A program made the position numbers and the translations under genes. Below are positions 1-8,500 of a DNA stretch of 25,419 nt, in pieces. The stretch comes from CAZTWC01 sp964617105 [NCBI: uncultured Myxococcia bacterium] (GTDB taxonomy: Bacteria > CAZTWC01), in assembly GCA_964617105.1 (NCBI GenBank), contig CAZTWC010000005.1:19786-45204 (forward strand), written 5' to 3'. Numbering within the stretch: position 1 is the first letter of the stretch; every line of letters begins with the position of its first letter. The notes under the pieces were generated by a model. It saw nothing but the letters and a program-made list of their open reading frames with translations. It ran no database searches and was not told the origin of the DNA.

Positions 1-1
1 G

Positions 2-1270
2 CAAAAGCATCCTAAAAAGTTTGACTTGACCGAGGATAAACTCTTCAGTCTTTCCGATCAAACCGAAAAAGTCCTGGGTAACCTTACCCAAAAGGTTAAT
101 ATCAAGGCTTTTTTCCAAAAAGGGAGCCGGGAGAAGGTGAAATTCGAAGAGTTGGTAAAAAGATATTCCTATAAAAGCGACAAGTTAAAATCGCAGATTA
201 TCGACCCCTATACCAACCCCGGCCTGGTAAAAAGATTTAAAATTACCCAGGAAGGGGCCCGAATTATAATAGAGAGCGGTTCCCGCGAAGTCAGGCTCAA
301 GGAGTTGACTGAAGAGGCTTTTACCAATGCCTTGATTAAAGTTTCCAAGGATAGTCGTAAAAAAGTGGCTTTTATCAAAGACCACGGCGAGAGCAGCATT
401 GATGACGAGCAGTCCAAAGGCTACTCCGGTATCGCCGAAGCCATAAAACTCGAGGGATACGAAGTGGTTAATATCACTTTGCTGCAGAACACTAAATTAG
501 GTCGCGACATTGATATTGTAATTCTTCCCGGTCCCCAAAAATCGCTTTTTCCGGAAGAGGTAAATTTGTTGAAAAATTTTTTGGAGCAGGGCGGAAAATT
601 GCTGCTGATGTTAGATCCTATGGTAGATGCCGGTCTGGCGGGATTGACCGGGCATGTTGGAATCATTCCTGGTAATGATATGGTAGTGGATCAACTGTCA
701 CGAATTTTTAACATGGGCGCAGCAGTGCCGGTAATAAACCAATACGACAGTAAACACCCGGTGACCAGAGGCTTTGGCTTTGCCAGTTTTTTTCCCACGG
801 TTCGATCTCTTGAACTTCAAGGGACGGGCAGCAACGGTTACCAGTTGGTCAAGTTGGCCAGCACCAGCCCTACCGCCTGGGCGGAAACCAATATCCAGAA
901 TGGCAAGGCTCAACTTGACACTGAAGACCGGCGCGGCCCGATAACAGTGGCGGTGGCTGGTACTAAAAGCACCAAGGAAGCGGAAAATAAACGTAGTGAT
1001 GAAGCCCGTCTAATAGTGTTAGGCGATTCAGAACTGGTAAATAACCAGTTTCTCAGTTTTGGCGGCAATAAAGATTTATTCCTTAATTGTATAAATTGGC
1101 TGGGTAAGGAGGAGAATGCTATCTCCATCCGGCCTAAGAACCGGAAATCGAGCCGTATTTTCCTCACTTCAGTGCAAAAAAATTTCCTTAACTATTCCAC
1201 CCAATGGATATATCCTCTTTTATTAATTGCGTTTGGGGCAACTATCTATATTCGTCGCCGCAGAAAATAG
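2..1270 (+). CDS. GldG-family ABC-transporter auxiliary protein (5' end outside window)
   Basis: The reading frame is already open at the left edge, and the first visible codons read QKHPKKFDLTEDKLFSLSDQ. This matches the N-terminal 'DLT-x-(D/E)-K-x-(F/Y)-SLS-x-QT' region of GldG-type proteins, so the true start and the first membrane helix lie upstream. Visible length is 422 residues. The middle part (VAFIKDHGE, then DIDIVILPGPQ and a 'FLEQGGKLLLMLDP' strand) fits the ABC_transp_aux periplasmic domain. The C-terminus is one membrane helix (WIYPLLLIAFGATIYI) followed by RRRRK, a cytoplasmic anchor. In the family such proteins accompany an ABC permease/ATPase pair (gliding-type or uncharacterised exporters) that would lie upstream. 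The stop is 17 bp before the DUF4340 gene, so the two are co-transcribed. Substrate unknown. Confidence 0.85.
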   Translation, partial: QKHPKKFDLTEDKLFSLSDQTEKVLGNLTQKVNIKAFFQKGSREKVKFEELVKRYSYKSDKLKSQIIDPYTNPGLVKRFKITQEGARIIIESGSREVRLKELTEEAFTNALIKVSKDSRKKVAFIKDHGESSIDDEQSKGYSGIAEAIKLEGYEVVNITLLQNTKLGRDIDIVILPGPQKSLFPEEVNLLKNFLEQGGKLLLMLDPMVDAGLAGLTGHVGIIPGNDMVVDQLSRIFNMGAAVPVINQYDSKHPVTRGFGFASFFPTVRSLELQGTGSNGYQLVKLASTSPTAWAETNIQNGKAQLDTEDRRGPITVAVAGTKSTKEAENKRSDEARLIVLGDSELVNNQFLSFGGNKDLFLNCINWLGKEENAISIRPKNRKSSRIFLTSVQKNFLNYSTQWIYPLLLIAFGATIYIRRRRK

Positions 1271-1287
1271 GAGGAGAGGATTTTTAT

Positions 1288-2739
1288 ATGAAAGATTTCC
1301 ACAAAAATCTGTTGAAAACAGCGGTGATGCTTGCCGTTTTAGCCGGATTATCGATTTATGCCTATCAAGTTGAGCACAAAGGAGCTAACGAGGAGAAGCA
1401 ACGTAAGGAAGAGGCTAAAAAACTCTTTAAGGCGGAGAAAGAACAAATACAACAGATTAGATTGAGTAAAGGTGAGGAATCTCTGGTGGTGCGGCGGGAT
1501 GGAACCGAGGAATGGAAAATAGTAAAGCCGGTGGAAACCGAAGCTGATAAGGGTAGTATTAATACGATAGCCGGTGATTTGGTTGGATTAAAAATGACCG
1601 GAGTGGTGGAAGAGAATCAAGCCAGAGCGGCTGATTACGGCCTGTCCAAACCCTATTTGGTGGCGGAATTTAAACTAAAGGATAAAATCGAAAAATACTC
1701 GCTGAAAATTGGGGATATCAACCAATTTGATAGGTCTGCCTATATCCAGGTCAGTGGTGATAATCGGATTTTAAGGAGTAATGCCAACATTAAAGAGAGT
1801 CTGGATAAAGACCTCTTTGCCTTGCGCCAAAAGCGTCTGATGCAATTTGACCAGGAAAAGATCAAAAAAATAGAGCTTAAAAACTTTCATGGCGATATGA
1901 CACTAGAAAAAATTGATGATAGTTGGGAGTTTATTGCTCCGGTAAAAACCAGGGCCAATAAAGGTGATATCTCATCTATGTTATCATCGCTCAACTATCT
2001 GACCGCCTCCTCTTTTGTGGCTGAAAAATCGGGAGAGAATAAAGATAACTACGGTCTTAATCCTCCCTATATTAAAGTTGTTCTATATTCCGGCCAGGCC
2101 ATGGCTGCCCAGGTGCTATTTTTGGGCCGACAGATCATGGAGGGAAGCGAGGATAAATATCTCTATTTTGCCACCCGGGGAGATGATTTTCCTCTGACTC
2201 GTATACCAGATACCATTATTAAAAATTTAGACACCTCTTTTGATAATTTACGGGATAAATATTTGCTCGATTTGGATAGCAAACTAGTTAAACGGCTCAA
2301 ACTTAAAGTGATGGGTGAAAACCTGGAGGTGGAAAAAATCGACGGTGACGGCGATGTGAAGTGGAAAGTGGTTGGTGGCCCCCCGAATCAGCCAGAGGTT
2401 TTTGCTGAAACCGCCAAAATAGAGAGCATTATAAACGATTTTAAAAATTTGGAAGCCAAAGAGTTTATTGACGGAGAGGAAAGTAAACTAGCTCAGTATG
2501 GGCTGGATGATGGAAAAAACCTGGCAGAGTTTCAAGACCAGGGCAAGTCAATATTGTCCAAACTCTTTTTGGGTAATGAAAAGGGGGAAGAGTTACGTTT
2601 TGCCACCAATCAAAAGAGGCAAACGGCTTTTTTAGTGGAAAAAGCGAAACTATTCTCTTTTCCTAAGTCAATAGCAGAATTGTTAGAAAAGAAAGATGAA
2701 TCTGATGTGATTACAAAAGAGCAACCACCAGATAAATAA
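1288..2739 (+). CDS. DUF4340 domain-containing membrane-anchored protein
   Basis: 483 residues. I chose the ATG at 1288 because GGAGGAGAGGA lies just upstream and the protein then begins with a normal signal anchor (MKDFHKNLL, then a hydrophobic stretch to about residue 26); an in-frame start at 1204 would overlap the preceding gene. The rest is hydrophilic and Lys/Glu-rich. I see three related modules, each with a 'W-x-(I/F/V)-x3-P' strand, a run of E/K/N residues, and a 'Y-G-L' turn (YGLSKPY, YGLNPPY, YGLDDG). This is the DUF4340 pattern repeated. DUF4340 genes commonly follow GldG-like genes, as here. Likely an extracytoplasmic accessory subunit of the same ABC system; the biochemical role is unknown. 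Confidence 0.85.
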   Translation: MKDFHKNLLKTAVMLAVLAGLSIYAYQVEHKGANEEKQRKEEAKKLFKAEKEQIQQIRLSKGEESLVVRRDGTEEWKIVKPVETEADKGSINTIAGDLVGLKMTGVVEENQARAADYGLSKPYLVAEFKLKDKIEKYSLKIGDINQFDRSAYIQVSGDNRILRSNANIKESLDKDLFALRQKRLMQFDQEKIKKIELKNFHGDMTLEKIDDSWEFIAPVKTRANKGDISSMLSSLNYLTASSFVAEKSGENKDNYGLNPPYIKVVLYSGQAMAAQVLFLGRQIMEGSEDKYLYFATRGDDFPLTRIPDTIIKNLDTSFDNLRDKYLLDLDSKLVKRLKLKVMGENLEVEKIDGDGDVKWKVVGGPPNQPEVFAETAKIESIINDFKNLEAKEFIDGEESKLAQYGLDDGKNLAEFQDQGKSILSKLFLGNEKGEELRFATNQKRQTAFLVEKAKLFSFPKSIAELLEKKDESDVITKEQPPDK

Positions 2740-2817
2740 TTAACCAGTATAATTCGGTCGGGTACTGACAAGTACACAACCCTGAAACGTTTTCTTGTTT
2801 TACTATAAGGATATATT
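2740..2817 (+). other. intergenic gap before rpoZ with a small inverted repeat
   Basis: 78 bp between the DUF4340 stop and rpoZ. It holds an inverted repeat GTACT (2762-2766) - GACA - AGTAC (2771-2775), a lone TATAAT (2750-2755) without a convincing -35 box, and AAGG about 7 nt before the rpoZ ATG. I cannot decide whether rpoZ has its own promoter or is read through from the upstream genes. Confidence 0.3.
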
Positions 2818-3054
2818 ATGGCCAGAGTAACTGTTGAAGATTGTCTGCAGAACGTAAATAACCGCTTTGCCCTGGTTCTATTGGCCAGCAAAAGAGCTCG
2901 GCAGATATTGAATGGTTCAAATATTTTGGTGGAGGGTAAAAACAAGGCTCAGGTAATGGCCCTCCGGGAAATAGCCGCCGAGAAAGTCTCCTACAGGGAA
3001 GATGTGCAGGAGGTGTTGTATGAGGATATCGAGAGTAGGCGCATAAAAAAATAA
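2818..3054 (+). CDS. rpoZ: DNA-directed RNA polymerase omega subunit
   Basis: 78 residues, normal length for omega. The N-terminal [20 protein letters not shown] and the following [11 protein letters not shown] match the conserved omega core that clamps the beta-prime C-terminus and helps RNA polymerase assembly. The C-terminal part ([18 protein letters not shown]) is the usual 'K-x-x-x-x-A-L-R-E-I-A' helix. ATG at 2818 has AAGG upstream. The gene often sits near gmk or spoT/rel in proteobacteria; here it instead follows a GldG/DUF4340 pair and converges on argF. The stop codon lies inside the stem of the terminator shared with argF. Confidence 0.95.
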   Translation: MARVTVEDCLQNVNNRFALVLLASKRARQILNGSNILVEGKNKAQVMALREIAAEKVSYREDVQEVLYEDIESRRIKK

Positions 3055-3079
3055 GAATCCGGCTGCATCCGAATTCTTA
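3045..3079 (-). terminator. rho-independent terminator of argF, overlapping the rpoZ stop
   Basis: Stem 3052-3062 pairs with 3069-3079 (11 positions, one C-A mismatch) around a 6-nt loop. Read on the minus strand it is followed by seven T (complement of the A-run 3045-3051), the classic layout for stopping argF transcription. Read on the plus strand the tail is only TATATA, so it is weaker for rpoZ. The first three bases of the stem are the rpoZ TAA. Confidence 0.75.
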
Positions 3080-3091
3080 TATATAACCCCT

Positions 3092-4048
3092 CTACAGTTC
3101 AGGCTCCTCTGGATAATTGCCCATCATAAGCACCAATATGGCTTTTTGGACATGTAGCCGGTTTTCGGCCTGATCAATTACAATAGAGTTTTGGCTGTCT
3201 AAGACGTTTCCGGTAATCTCTTCTCCACGATGAGCGGGAAGGCAGTGCATCACTTTGGCATTTGGAACTTTTTCCAACAATTGGGAATTTATTTGATAGG
3301 GCGCCAGGGTTTTTAATCTCTCTTCTCGTTGTTCATCCTGTCCCATAGACACCCAAACATCGGTGTATAGCACATCTGCACCCTGGATAGCCTCATCTAC
3401 ATTTTTATACAGTTCAATTTTAGACCCGGTTTTTTCCGCTTCTTCCTGGGCCAGTTTCAGGATTCCGGCATTAGGCATATAGCTGGTAGGACAGGCCATG
3501 GAAAAATTCATCCCGGTTCTGGCAGCGGCAAACATCAGTGAATGAGCCACATTGTTGCCATCGCCAAGATAGGTCATTTTTATCCCTTTTAGTTTACCCA
3601 AATGCTCTTTGACAGTAAACACATCGGTCAAGGCCTGACAAGGATGAAGTAAGTCGGTAAGGCCGTTGATAACCGGAATATCGGCATACTCGGCCAACTC
3701 TTTTATGTCATCCTGGGAATAGGTCCTGATCATGATGGCATCCAGGTATCGGGATAATACCATGGCGGTGTCACCAATGGTTTCACCCCGACCTGTCTGC
3801 AGATCCGACATGCTGAGAAATAGACCTATACCACCCAGGTCAAAGATTCCGACCTGGAATGAAACTCTGGTTCTGGTGGAGGGCTTTTGAAAAATCATAC
3901 CCAGAACTTTGCTCTCTAACAACCGGTGAGGGATATCGTTTTTTTGTTTATCCTTTAACTCTTGGCTAAGAGAGAGTATCATCTCTACTTCCTGGTTTGA
4001 AAGGTCGTAAATTGATAAAAGGTCTTTGCCTTTAAGGGTATTTTTCAT
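3092..4048 (-). CDS. argF: ornithine carbamoyltransferase
   Basis: 318 residues, typical length. It transfers the carbamoyl group of carbamoyl phosphate to ornithine to give citrulline (arginine biosynthesis, cytosol). Visible signatures: carbamoyl-phosphate loop STRTR at residues 57-61; HPCQ at 135-138; DGNNVAHSL at 163-171 at the start of the second domain; DVWVSMG at 230-236, whose D-x3-SMG form is the ornithine-binding signature separating OTCase from aspartate carbamoyltransferase; HCLPAHRGEEIT at 268-279 with the catalytic Cys. ATG at 4048 has AGGAG 5 nt upstream. It lies 67 bp downstream of the COG2403 gene on the same strand, so co-transcription is likely. An anabolic role is inferred because no arcA or carbamate kinase gene is seen nearby. 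Confidence 0.95.
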   Translation of the reverse strand: MKNTLKGKDLLSIYDLSNQEVEMILSLSQELKDKQKNDIPHRLLESKVLGMIFQKPSTRTRVSFQVGIFDLGGIGLFLSMSDLQTGRGETIGDTAMVLSRYLDAIMIRTYSQDDIKELAEYADIPVINGLTDLLHPCQALTDVFTVKEHLGKLKGIKMTYLGDGNNVAHSLMFAAARTGMNFSMACPTSYMPNAGILKLAQEEAEKTGSKIELYKNVDEAIQGADVLYTDVWVSMGQDEQREERLKTLAPYQINSQLLEKVPNAKVMHCLPAHRGEEITGNVLDSQNSIVIDQAENRLHVQKAILVLMMGNYPEEPEL

Positions 4049-4063
4049 AGCTACTCCTGTCTT

Positions 4064-4104
4064 AGGGTTCCCTTAAAATAACTTCACATTTTCGAGGGAG
4101 CCCT
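4064..4104 (-). promoter_or_regulatory. hairpin in the gap between the COG2403 gene and argF
   Basis: AGGGTTCCCT (4064-4073) can pair with AGGGAGCCCT (4095-4104), ten positions with one G-T wobble, around a 21-nt loop. It ends 15 bp before the argF start. No T-run follows on the minus strand, so it does not look like a full terminator. It could be an mRNA processing or stability element, or part of translational control of argF. Confidence 0.35.
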
Positions 4105-4115
4105 TACTATGGTGT

Positions 4116-5429
4116 TTAAAAAAACTTGGCTAAAACATGATCCAAGGTGACATCCCCTATCTCCTGCAGCCGATAACCCACTGATAGAATTGGTTTATTA
4201 ACTGATACTATCCGGTTTAGATCCATAGGAGTGCCGCTGACCACCAGGTCGCAAGGAACAGCATTAATGGTGGCTTCCAGATCGTGGATTTGTTCATCAC
4301 CGTAGCCCATGGCCGGCAGGAGGGTGCCAATATTTGGGTAGGAGGCAAAGGTGTCTTTTATTTTTCCTTGCAAATAGGGTCTGGGATCTATAATCTCACC
4401 GGCTTTATAGCGCTCTGCCGCAACATAAGCAGCGCCAAATTTCATTTCACCGTGGGTGAGGGTGGGACCATCTTCTACCACCAGCACTTTTTTATTGGCA
4501 ATACTTTCGCTGTTTTCCAAAGTGAGAGGTGAATGGGCTTCCACCACTGTAGCAGTAGGGTTAAAACGGCTAATATTGTCTTTTACAGTCTGGATATCCT
4601 CTGCCTTAGCAGTGTCCATTTTGTTGATTACAATTACATCAGCCCTGATTAGGTTGGTCTCGCCGGGATAGTAATTCAACTCGTGACCCGCACGGTGAGG
4701 ATCCGTAACTACTATCTCTAAATCGGAGCGATAAAAGGGCATATCGTTATTGCCGCCGTCCCACAAGACCACGTCTGCCTCTTTTTCCGCTTCTCTGAGG
4801 ATGGCTTCATAATCCACGCCAGCATAGACCACCACCTGGTTGTTAATATGGCGTTCATATTCCTCCTGCTCTTCAATAGTGCAGTTGTGTTTGGTTAAAT
4901 CTTCAATAGAACCGAATCTTTGCACCCGTTGTCTAACCAGGTCGCCGTAGGGCATGGGATGGCGCACAGCCACTACTTTTTTTCCATTTTTTTGCAGCAC
5001 TTCCGCCACTCTGGAGGTGGTTTGACTTTTTCCACAGCCAGTGCGAATAGCGCAAATAGAGACCACCGGTTTGGTCGACTTCACCATGGTTTTTTCCGGG
5101 CCCATCAAAATAAAATCAGCACCAGCCGCCTGAACCAGTGAAGCCTTATGCATCACGTACATATGAGGTACATCACTGTAGCAAAAATATACCTTTTCGA
5201 TGTCCATCTCTTTGATGAGATTTTTTAGGTTTTCCTCTGGATAGATTTTTATTCCCTCGGGATACAATTTTCCGGCTAGTTCCGGAGGATAACGCCGGTC
5301 AGAAATATCGGGGATTTGGGTAGCGGTAAAGGCTTTTATATCAAAACGGTCATTGTCTCTAAAGTAGAGATTAAAATTGTGAAAATCTCTTCCTGCTGCT
5401 CCCATGATTAACGCTTTTATCCTCTCCAT
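4116..5429 (-). CDS. COG2403 P-loop protein, cyclic 2,3-diphosphoglycerate synthetase-like
   Basis: 437 residues from the ATG at 5429, chosen because AGGTG lies 5 nt upstream; an ATG 12 bases earlier (5441) overlaps that site. The start MERIKALIMGAAGRDFHNF is typical of this family, with a Rossmann-like N-terminal region of about 115 residues. Next comes a P-loop (TGCGKSQTT, residues 130-138) and an SIMIBI-type NTPase core with VVLWDGGNNDMPF and the NKMD nucleotide-specificity motif. Homologues are called cyclic 2,3-DPG synthetase (characterised in methanogenic archaea) or 'predicted GTPase'. In mesophilic bacteria the reaction is not established, and the presence of NKMD would fit GTP use. 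It is the first gene before argF, which suggests a metabolic link but does not prove one. Confidence 0.8.
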   Translation of the reverse strand: MERIKALIMGAAGRDFHNFNLYFRDNDRFDIKAFTATQIPDISDRRYPPELAGKLYPEGIKIYPEENLKNLIKEMDIEKVYFCYSDVPHMYVMHKASLVQAAGADFILMGPEKTMVKSTKPVVSICAIRTGCGKSQTTSRVAEVLQKNGKKVVAVRHPMPYGDLVRQRVQRFGSIEDLTKHNCTIEEQEEYERHINNQVVVYAGVDYEAILREAEKEADVVLWDGGNNDMPFYRSDLEIVVTDPHRAGHELNYYPGETNLIRADVIVINKMDTAKAEDIQTVKDNISRFNPTATVVEAHSPLTLENSESIANKKVLVVEDGPTLTHGEMKFGAAYVAAERYKAGEIIDPRPYLQGKIKDTFASYPNIGTLLPAMGYGDEQIHDLEATINAVPCDLVVSGTPMDLNRIVSVNKPILSVGYRLQEIGDVTLDHVLAKFF

Positions 5430-5499
5430 TACACACCTCATTTCAAATTGAAATTACAAAATTGGAATGCCGAATTTGGGCATTTTTCTATTGGCGGTT

Positions 5500-5528
5500 A
5501 TTATTATCAAAAGCGCTTTTTTGGTCAA
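5500..5528 (-). promoter_or_regulatory. sigma-70-type promoter for COG2403-argF with a palindrome in its spacer
   Basis: On the minus strand TTGACC (5523-5528) is followed after 17 bp by AATAAT (5500-5505). Each box matches the consensus at five of six positions. The spacer contains the perfect 12-bp palindrome AAAAGCGCTTTT (5509-5520), well placed for an operator. The predicted transcript start near 5493 leaves a leader of about 64 nt. Confidence 0.5.
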
Positions 5529-5546
5529 GGTATTTTTCGGAAAGAT

Positions 5547-5573
5547 AAGCCCCTGAAATAAAATCAAGGGCTT
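5547..5573 (-). terminator. hairpin after the giant lipoprotein gene
   Basis: AAGCCCCTGA (5547-5556) pairs with TCAAGGGCTT (5564-5573): nine pairs and one mismatch around a 7-nt loop, 20 bp downstream of the stop codon. The minus-strand tail ATCTTTCCG is only weakly T-rich, so termination efficiency is uncertain. Confidence 0.45.
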
Positions 5574-5592
5574 TTGGAGGGTGAAAACCGGT

Positions 5593-8500
5593 TTATTGGC
5601 AACTAAAGTTGATACACAGCTGATTTTGAGGGCAATCTTCATCTCGGCGGCAGCCTGGCACACAGATGTGTTCTTGACAAATTTCACCGGCAGCGCATTG
5701 CCCATCGTTGACACACTCTTGCAGTTTACACAGATTGTCACGGCAGAAGTATCCGGTCTGGCAGTGTGCATCCTGGGTGCAGTCAACCGCTTTGCATTTG
5801 GTGCTCTGGCACACATGTTTTTCTGCACAATCCTGATCTACCCGGCATCCACTGCGGCATTGACCACCATCACAGATTCTTCCGTCTCCACAATCTTTGT
5901 CCAGCAGGCAGCCGGTAAAGACACACCGGGAACGCTGGCAGGAGAAATTTTCCGGGCAATCTTTAGAGGTGGCGCACTGAGCCGCGATACAGCCGCCATT
6001 TTCGCAAATTAAACTTGTTGGGCATTCCAAATCCTGCTTGCAACTTATCTGCTTACAGCGTCCATGCACACAGTCGTACCCGGTCTGGCACTGGCTGCGG
6101 TTCCGGCACTCTCCAGAACCACAACGACCTCCCTGACAAATCTGGCAGGAGAAGAAGTTACAGGTACAGTCGGTGTCACTCTGGCAACTGCTGCCAGAAC
6201 CCACGCATTTACCAGTCACCGTGTTACAGGTATAAAACACCGGACAATCAGCATCGCTCTTGCATTGGTCCAGATTTTTACATTGCCCGCTGATGGTGTC
6301 GCAATTTTGGCCCGCAGGACAGTCAGCATTGCTGCGGCAACGGCCCTGGGGCAGGCATTGACCAGAAGCCACATCACACTTGAATCCCTGGGAGCAGTCG
6401 GTATCTTTGTAGCAGCCACCATCCGGCACACATTTTCCGCTGTTGGGATCACAAAGCTGTCGGGTGTCGCATTCGCTATCACCACGGCAGCCGGGTATGC
6501 AGGTGCCTGATTTGCAAAATTGCCCCTGGGGACAATTTTCGTTGATATGGCAACCCAGGCCAACGCAGTTAAAATTGTCGCAGTATTCGCCGCTATTACA
6601 GTCCACATCGGTAATGCACTGAACTTGAACACACTTGTTGTTCTGGCAGACATTTTTTTCTGGGCACTGGGCGTTGGTGCGGCATCCGGCAGTACACTCA
6701 CTGTTTTGGCAGATAAAGCCCTCTCCGCAATCTCCATCCTGGGTGCAGCCGCCTAAGACACATCGTCCACCTTTGCAAATGTAACCCCGTTGGCAGTTAA
6801 TGTTACTCTGGCATTCTGGAGCGGAGCAATAACCGCCCTGACAGATGGTGCCGCCATCACATTCACTATCCTGACGGCAAGTTTTGGCTACGCATCTGCC
6901 CCGCTGACACTCCTGGCCGGCAGTACAATTGCTGTTATCCAGGCACTGGGGAGGAGAGCAGTTGTTTTCAATGCAGATGGAGCAGTTGTCACCCAGGCAG
7001 GGACAGTCTGTATCCTGGGTGCACTCAGGTCCTATTCCTTCACATTTATTGGTTTTGGTGTTGCAACGATATCCGGTAGGACAATCACTGTCGCTTTGAC
7101 AAAATCCCTCTTGGTTTTTACATTGGCCATTCAGGATGTCGCAGCGCTGGCCCAGCGGACAATCCTGATCGCTTTTACAAGTGCCACTGGTGATACAATT
7201 GCCGCTTTTCAAGTCACATTTTTCTCCGGTTTGGCAGTCATTGTCGCTCCAGCAACCGAAGTCGGCAATACATTTGCCATTTTTAACATCGCAGATCTCC
7301 CGCTGGCCACATTCACTATCACCACGGCAGCCGGGCATACACTTCCCTTGAATATTGCAGAAGGTTCCGGCGGCACAATCGCTGTTGTCTTGGCACAGGG
7401 CGCCAATACACTGGTAATTGGAGCATACCTCGCCAGTTTGGCAATCGGTATTTACTTTGCACTCCACCGCCAGGCAACTGTTGTTTTTACAGATGCTCAT
7501 CCCCTGACATTCGCTGTCACTGCGACAACCCAGAGCGCATAAATTTTTCAGACAGATCTGTCCCGGCGAGCAGTCGGAATCACGGCTGCAGCCGCCCAGG
7601 ATACAGTTGTTGCCAATACACTTTTCTCCGGTTTGACAATCGGAATTATCCAGACACTGCACTACCACGCACCGGTTGCTCTTACACAGAGCCAGGCCGG
7701 AGCAGTCGGTGTGACGGCGGCAGCCAACCGTGCATTTGGCAGCAATGCAGATGAAACCAGAAGTGCAATCGGCATCACGTAGACAGCCGCCTTCTACACA
7801 CTGGTAATTGATACATTTTTTACCCTGGTCACATTCCGAATCGTTACGGCACTCTACGCTCTGGCAGCGGTATTGCAGACAAATTTCTTTGCCTGTACAG
7901 TCGCTGATGATCCTACAGCCGGTGCGGCAGGTCCCACTCAGGCAGATCATACCGGTTTGACACTCCTGGTCAGTATTGCAGCCCCCCATTTTACAGGTAT
8001 AGTTAACACATTTTTCTCCCTGGCTACAGTGGCTGTCTGCCGTGCACTCCACTGAGGTGCAGATATAGTTTATACAAGCCATTTGGGCCGGGCAATTGTC
8101 GGTAGCGCGACAGCCGGTGCGGCAACGTCCGCTCAGGCAGATTTCTCCCTGCGGGCAAGTGGAATCGCTGTAACAACTGTTGCCGTAGCATTGGTTTTTG
8201 ACACAACTGTGATCGCTGGGACAGTCGCTATCATTACGGCAAGCCACCTGAATACAGCGTTGGTTCTGGCAGATAGACTTTTCCGGACAATCCAAATCGC
8301 CACGACAACCTACCTGGCAGCGGCTGGCATTGCAGATTTTGCCCTGGCCGCAATCGCTGTCCACATTACATTCCTCTACACAGGAATTGTTCAGGCAGGT
8401 CTGATTACTCAGACAGTGGGTATTGGTAGTGCATTCCACGGCCACGCAGCGTCGTCCGCTGCATATCTGCTTATCGCCGCAGTCCGAAAGGGTACGGCAG

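Noticed and set aside
1204-1287. 28-residue extension of the DUF4340 protein
   Set aside because: It overlaps the GldG gene and would precede the signal anchor; GGAGGAGAGGA supports the ATG at 1288.
2610-2945. Minus-strand frame antisense to the end of the DUF4340 gene and rpoZ
   Set aside because: No ribosome site and no recognisable motif; rpoZ on the other strand is certain.
5430-5441. Start of the COG2403 protein at 5441 (MRCV extension)
   Set aside because: That ATG includes the AGGTG that serves as ribosome site for the ATG at 5429, and homologues begin close to the latter.
5454-5828. Minus-strand frame of 124 codons at the end of the giant gene
   Set aside because: It overlaps the repeat gene in another frame and reads as a shifted copy of its cysteine units; no start signal of its own.
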